Positions 6,670 to 8,669 of a DNA stretch of 8,669 bases are shown here, piece after piece (position 1 is the stretch's first letter; every line of letters begins with the position of its first letter). Below the pieces are notes generated by a model that worked only from the letters and a program-made list of their open reading frames with translations, ran no database searches and had not been told where the DNA came from. This DNA comes from CAZLGM01 sp964558875 (GTDB taxonomy: Bacteria > Desulfobacterota > Desulfobulbia > Desulfobulbales > Desulfocapsaceae). The position numbers and the translations under genes were made by a program. The stretch spans positions 1 through 8,669 of the forward strand of contig CAZLGM010000142.1 of assembly GCA_964558875.1 (NCBI GenBank). Direction: 5' to 3'.

Positions 6670-7298
6670 TTACGGCTCCTCATCCAGGCGGCAAGACCTG
6701 CCAGTCCGACTAGGTAACCGATGCCGCCAATGATATCACGAAATGAAACCCGATCTTTTTCAAGGGCAGCCAGTTGAGCACGAACGGGTGAGAGTTTCTG
6801 TTCCATAAGCTCACCCATCATTTGGCGCAGACTCTCTTGCGAGGTGGGGAGCTCTTTTTCTGGTTGATCTTTTTGAGGTTGCTGAGTGTGTGACTGAGAT
6901 TTTTGTTTCTGTGGCAGCAACCCTTCATACAGCTCATGTTTGACAACTGTTTTGGCATGGTGCCCGTATCGGTCACTTACACTGACCAATAGATCAACCG
7001 GGTTCGCCAGCAGATCAGTCGGCAGCGGGACCTTGAAGATTCCTTTGGTTGCCACTGCACCTTTGAGCAATTCTTTTTTTGATTGGTTATCGGTTACCAC
7101 AACCTCACTGCCCTTCGGCAGTTTGTGCCCCTCAAGGGAGGATTCGACTACCAATTGCCTGTTGTCCATCCGGGCCGTTATTTTCATGCCGTGTGAAAAA
7201 ACATCAGTGGGGAACCAAAGGACAGAAAAAAGTAGTAAAATGGTCCCTTTGATCCTGGCCAAACCGGTCCTATATCCCTGTTGACTAAACGGAAACAT
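6666..7298 (-). CDS. nikL: NikL-type periplasmic component of the nickel ECF transporter
   Basis: The 210-residue protein has an N-terminal signal peptide (about 1-35). The mature domain would begin at His36 (HGMKI) and form a small beta-rich periplasmic domain (about 36-125) with further histidines at 58, 113, 114 and 121. A Gln/Lys-rich linker (about 128-155) and an amphipathic stretch lead to a C-terminal helix, DIIGGIGYLVGLAGLAAW (188-205), ending in basic residues. This topology and the GGIGY-x-x-GLAG helix match NikL/CbiL-type accessory proteins that replace NikN in nickel ECF transporters and work with NikM in the membrane. Its position beside nikQ agrees. The gene starts 14 bp inside the end of the DUF6498-like gene and overlaps nikQ by 4 bp. 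The family is fast-evolving, so the call leans on topology and context as well as on sequence. Confidence 0.82.
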   Translation of the reverse strand: MFPFSQQGYRTGLARIKGTILLLFSVLWFPTDVFSHGMKITARMDNRQLVVESSLEGHKLPKGSEVVVTDNQSKKELLKGAVATKGIFKVPLPTDLLANPVDLLVSVSDRYGHHAKTVVKHELYEGLLPQKQKSQSHTQQPQKDQPEKELPTSQESLRQMMGELMEQKLSPVRAQLAALEKDRVSFRDIIGGIGYLVGLAGLAAWMRSRK

Positions 7299-7965
7299 GG
7301 GCAGCGTCCTCCTTTGGTGCTGATTGCATCAGCCGGTGACCGACAAGGTGCATCAGCAAGTCGACGGCTGTTTTCAATAACAGAAAGAATAAAAGCGTGA
7401 ACATGGAACCGTCTCCGAAATAGCCGCCGATAAAGATAATCAGATGCATGGGAATGATACGGAAATAGGGAAAGAACATCATACTGCCGATGTCAGGGCA
7501 GCCGGCGGCGTCACGCTCTTTATTGTAGCGATAGGAAAAGGTGTGGTTGAACAAAAAAATTGCAAGCCCGATGGTACCATGAAGGAGAAATCGTTGATCC
7601 ATTGCAGGGGTGACAAACAGGAGAAAAATGAGATAGGCAATGTGAAAAATAGAGTAATGGATCAGGAAAAAGCTGGCAGTCGATCTCTTTGTTTCCTCGG
7701 TTGGCTGTACCTGTTTTCCATTTATCTTAAAGCCTTTTGTGCTGAAGTTTTTCAGATTTGAAATTCGTCTCCAGTTGAAAAAACCGATAATGATATTTTG
7801 CAGCCAGTAGGTCCAGAGAAGCTCACCGATGTACCATTGTTGAACAATAGCCAGAACGATGATGAAACAGTTCGAGAGAAACAGCATCCAGGCGGAGCGG
7901 TCGTTTTCAAGATCCGTTTTCAATCTGGTCCCAAAACTCTCTTTTCTGCTCTTGGCGCGCGCCAT
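7285..7965 (-). CDS. DUF6498-like polytopic membrane protein embedded in the nickel operon
   Basis: The 226-residue protein is predicted to have about six transmembrane segments (roughly 25-42, 50-63, 98-118, 124-140, 163-182, 188-207) after a basic cytoplasmic N-terminus. The second segment, LWTYWLQNIIIGFFNWRR (50-67), resembles the YW-x-(E/Q)-x-x-x-IG-x-(F/Y)-N block I associate with the uncharacterised DUF6498 family. Histidines occur in or beside several helices (103, 108, 129, 141, 174, 206, 210), which would suit metal handling but proves nothing. It is tightly coupled to its neighbours: its ATG shares a base with the nikM stop (TGATG), GGTGGAG at 7974-7980 lies eight bases before the start, and its end overlaps nikL by 14 bp. 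The context suggests a role in or next to the ECF transporter. No function is established for it that I know of. Confidence 0.85.
   Translation of the reverse strand: MARAKSRKESFGTRLKTDLENDRSAWMLFLSNCFIIVLAIVQQWYIGELLWTYWLQNIIIGFFNWRRISNLKNFSTKGFKINGKQVQPTEETKRSTASFFLIHYSIFHIAYLIFLLFVTPAMDQRFLLHGTIGLAIFLFNHTFSYRYNKERDAAGCPDIGSMMFFPYFRIIPMHLIIFIGGYFGDGSMFTLLFFLLLKTAVDLLMHLVGHRLMQSAPKEDAAHVSV
7307..7314 (-). promoter_or_regulatory. Ribosome binding site of nikL inside the upstream gene
   Basis: On the leftward strand AAGGAGGA lies eight bases before the nikL ATG at 7298, within the last codons of the DUF6498-like gene. It fixes the nikL start and the 14-bp gene overlap. Confidence 0.75.
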
Positions 7966-8582
7966 CAGGAGTTCTCCACCGAATATGAAAAAGTAAGAAT
8001 ATCGGGTTGGACTTTAGCTAAAAAGCGGACCACAATCATAGTGACCAAACCTTCGATGACCATTATCGGCAGGTGGCCGATGAGCAGTACGGCGGCTGCC
8101 TTGAAGAAGTTTTGATCTGAGAGCCAGAGAGAAAAAGCCATACCGAGTACAGACAATCCCATGGTAAAAAATCCGGCACAGAATGAACCGATCAGCAGTC
8201 CTCTGGGATTTTTTAAGATAAAGGATCTGAACAGGAAACCGCAGAGAACAGCCGGTCCGGCAATGTTAATCCCGTTCACACCCAGGACCAGAAGACCACC
8301 ATATTGAAAGAAAATGGTCTGAAGGAGTAAGGCCGCGAGAATTGCCGGGAAAGCGGACCAGCCGAGAATCAGCCCCATCAAACCGTTCAGTAGCAGATGG
8401 ACTGAACCGATGCCAGCGGGAACATGGATTAATGAGGCAACGAAAAAGGCGGAACCGAACATGGCTACACTCATGATGCGGTCATAATCCAATTTTTTGA
8501 GGCCGATGGCGCAACCGGCAACAGAGAGGACGGCACCGCCGGCCAGGATGGGAGCTGAGAGGATACCTTCTGAGATATGCAT
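7965..8582 (-). CDS. nikM: Nickel/cobalt ECF transporter substrate-binding S component
   Basis: The 205-residue CbiM/NikM membrane protein binds the metal ion in the membrane and hands it over through the T and A components. It begins MHISEG, the invariant N-terminus of the family; in the solved NikM2 structure Met1, His2 and a histidine in the next conserved loop coordinate nickel. That loop is present as H-VPAGIGSVHLLLNG, with His53 and His62, the latter probably equivalent to the third ligand. About six further helices follow, including the GVNGINIAGPA segment. The start is certain from the family N-terminus although no good Shine-Dalgarno precedes it. It is the first gene of the visible leftward operon; its stop shares a base with the start of the DUF6498-like gene. 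Family assignment is secure. Nickel rather than cobalt is inferred from NikL replacing CbiN and from HupE. Confidence 0.95.
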   Translation of the reverse strand: MHISEGILSAPILAGGAVLSVAGCAIGLKKLDYDRIMSVAMFGSAFFVASLIHVPAGIGSVHLLLNGLMGLILGWSAFPAILAALLLQTIFFQYGGLLVLGVNGINIAGPAVLCGFLFRSFILKNPRGLLIGSFCAGFFTMGLSVLGMAFSLWLSDQNFFKAAAVLLIGHLPIMVIEGLVTMIVVRFLAKVQPDILTFSYSVENS

Positions 8583-8622
8583 GAGTCGCTGAACCGGACT
8601 AATGGAGATGAATGCCGGTCGA

Positions 8623-8668
8623 ACTCATTGCCAGGTTACCGTTGCGAACACCTTTCAGGGCAATGAGT
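8623..8668. promoter_or_regulatory. Inverted repeat in the nikM leader, operator or RNA structure
   Basis: ACTCATTGCC (8623-8632) and GGCAATGAGT (8659-8668) are perfect 10-bp inverse complements around 26 bases. Inside, AGGT (8633-8636) can pair with ACCT (8650-8653), and GTT (8641-8643) with AAC (8647-8649), so the leftward transcript could fold as a long interrupted hairpin about 40 bases before the nikM start. It could be a regulator site, a structured 5' leader, or the terminator of an unseen gene to the right. The window ends one base beyond it. Confidence 0.45.
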
Positions 8669-8669
8669 G

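Noticed and set aside
8634..8652. NikR operator of the deltaproteobacterial GTGTTAC...GTAACAC kind
   Set aside because: On the minus strand GGTGTT and GGTAACC occur close together, but the half-sites are incomplete and the spacing is far shorter than the 13-14 bases expected.
8583..8669. Cobalamin riboswitch upstream of nikM
   Set aside because: The leader visible here is short and I cannot find the conserved B12-box or the other core blocks. Most of any riboswitch would lie beyond the window edge, so absence is not proven.

Overview
The window looks like a chromosomal piece of a Gram-negative, anaerobic-type bacterium. A deltaproteobacterial sulfate reducer or relative (Desulfobulbales/Desulfuromonadales style) is my best guess. 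The guess rests on the M-L-Q-O arrangement of the nickel ECF transporter and the general protein style, not on a marker gene, and the base composition is close to balanced. I see no mobile element, CRISPR array, rRNA or tRNA.

Layout. Two genes run rightwards. The first is the 3' part of a secreted protein built of CARDB-type repeats (1-1713, its start lies before the window). Sixteen bases later comes a membrane-anchored SPFH/prohibitin-family protein (1730-2680). They converge on a set of eight leftward genes that fill the rest of the window. The 17-bp gap between the two sets adjoins a 12-bp perfect inverted repeat that may act as a shared terminator.

The leftward genes, in order of transcription (right to left), are nikM (8582-7965), a DUF6498-like membrane protein (7965-7285), nikL (7298-6666), nikQ (6669-5896), nikO (5881-5153), hupE (5113-4541), a secreted TPR protein (4467-3871) and a GT-B glycosyltransferase (3804-2698). 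The first four junctions are overlaps or a 14-bp gap, so nikM to nikO is almost certainly one translationally coupled operon. hupE follows after 39 bp with its own strong ribosome site. The last two genes are more loosely spaced (73 and 66 bp) and may or may not be co-regulated.

How it works together. NikM (substrate-binding S component), NikL (periplasmic helper), NikQ (T component) and NikO (ATPase) form a complete nickel/cobalt energy-coupling-factor importer. HupE is a second, ATP-independent nickel/cobalt permease type. The combination points to nickel supply for metalloenzymes such as [NiFe]-hydrogenase or CO dehydrogenase, though none of these enzymes is encoded here. The most interesting element is the uncharacterised six-helix DUF6498-like protein locked between nikM and nikL by overlapping start and stop codons, which suggests it belongs to the metal-uptake system. 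Upstream of nikM, at the window edge, lies a long inverted repeat that may be an operator or a leader RNA structure.
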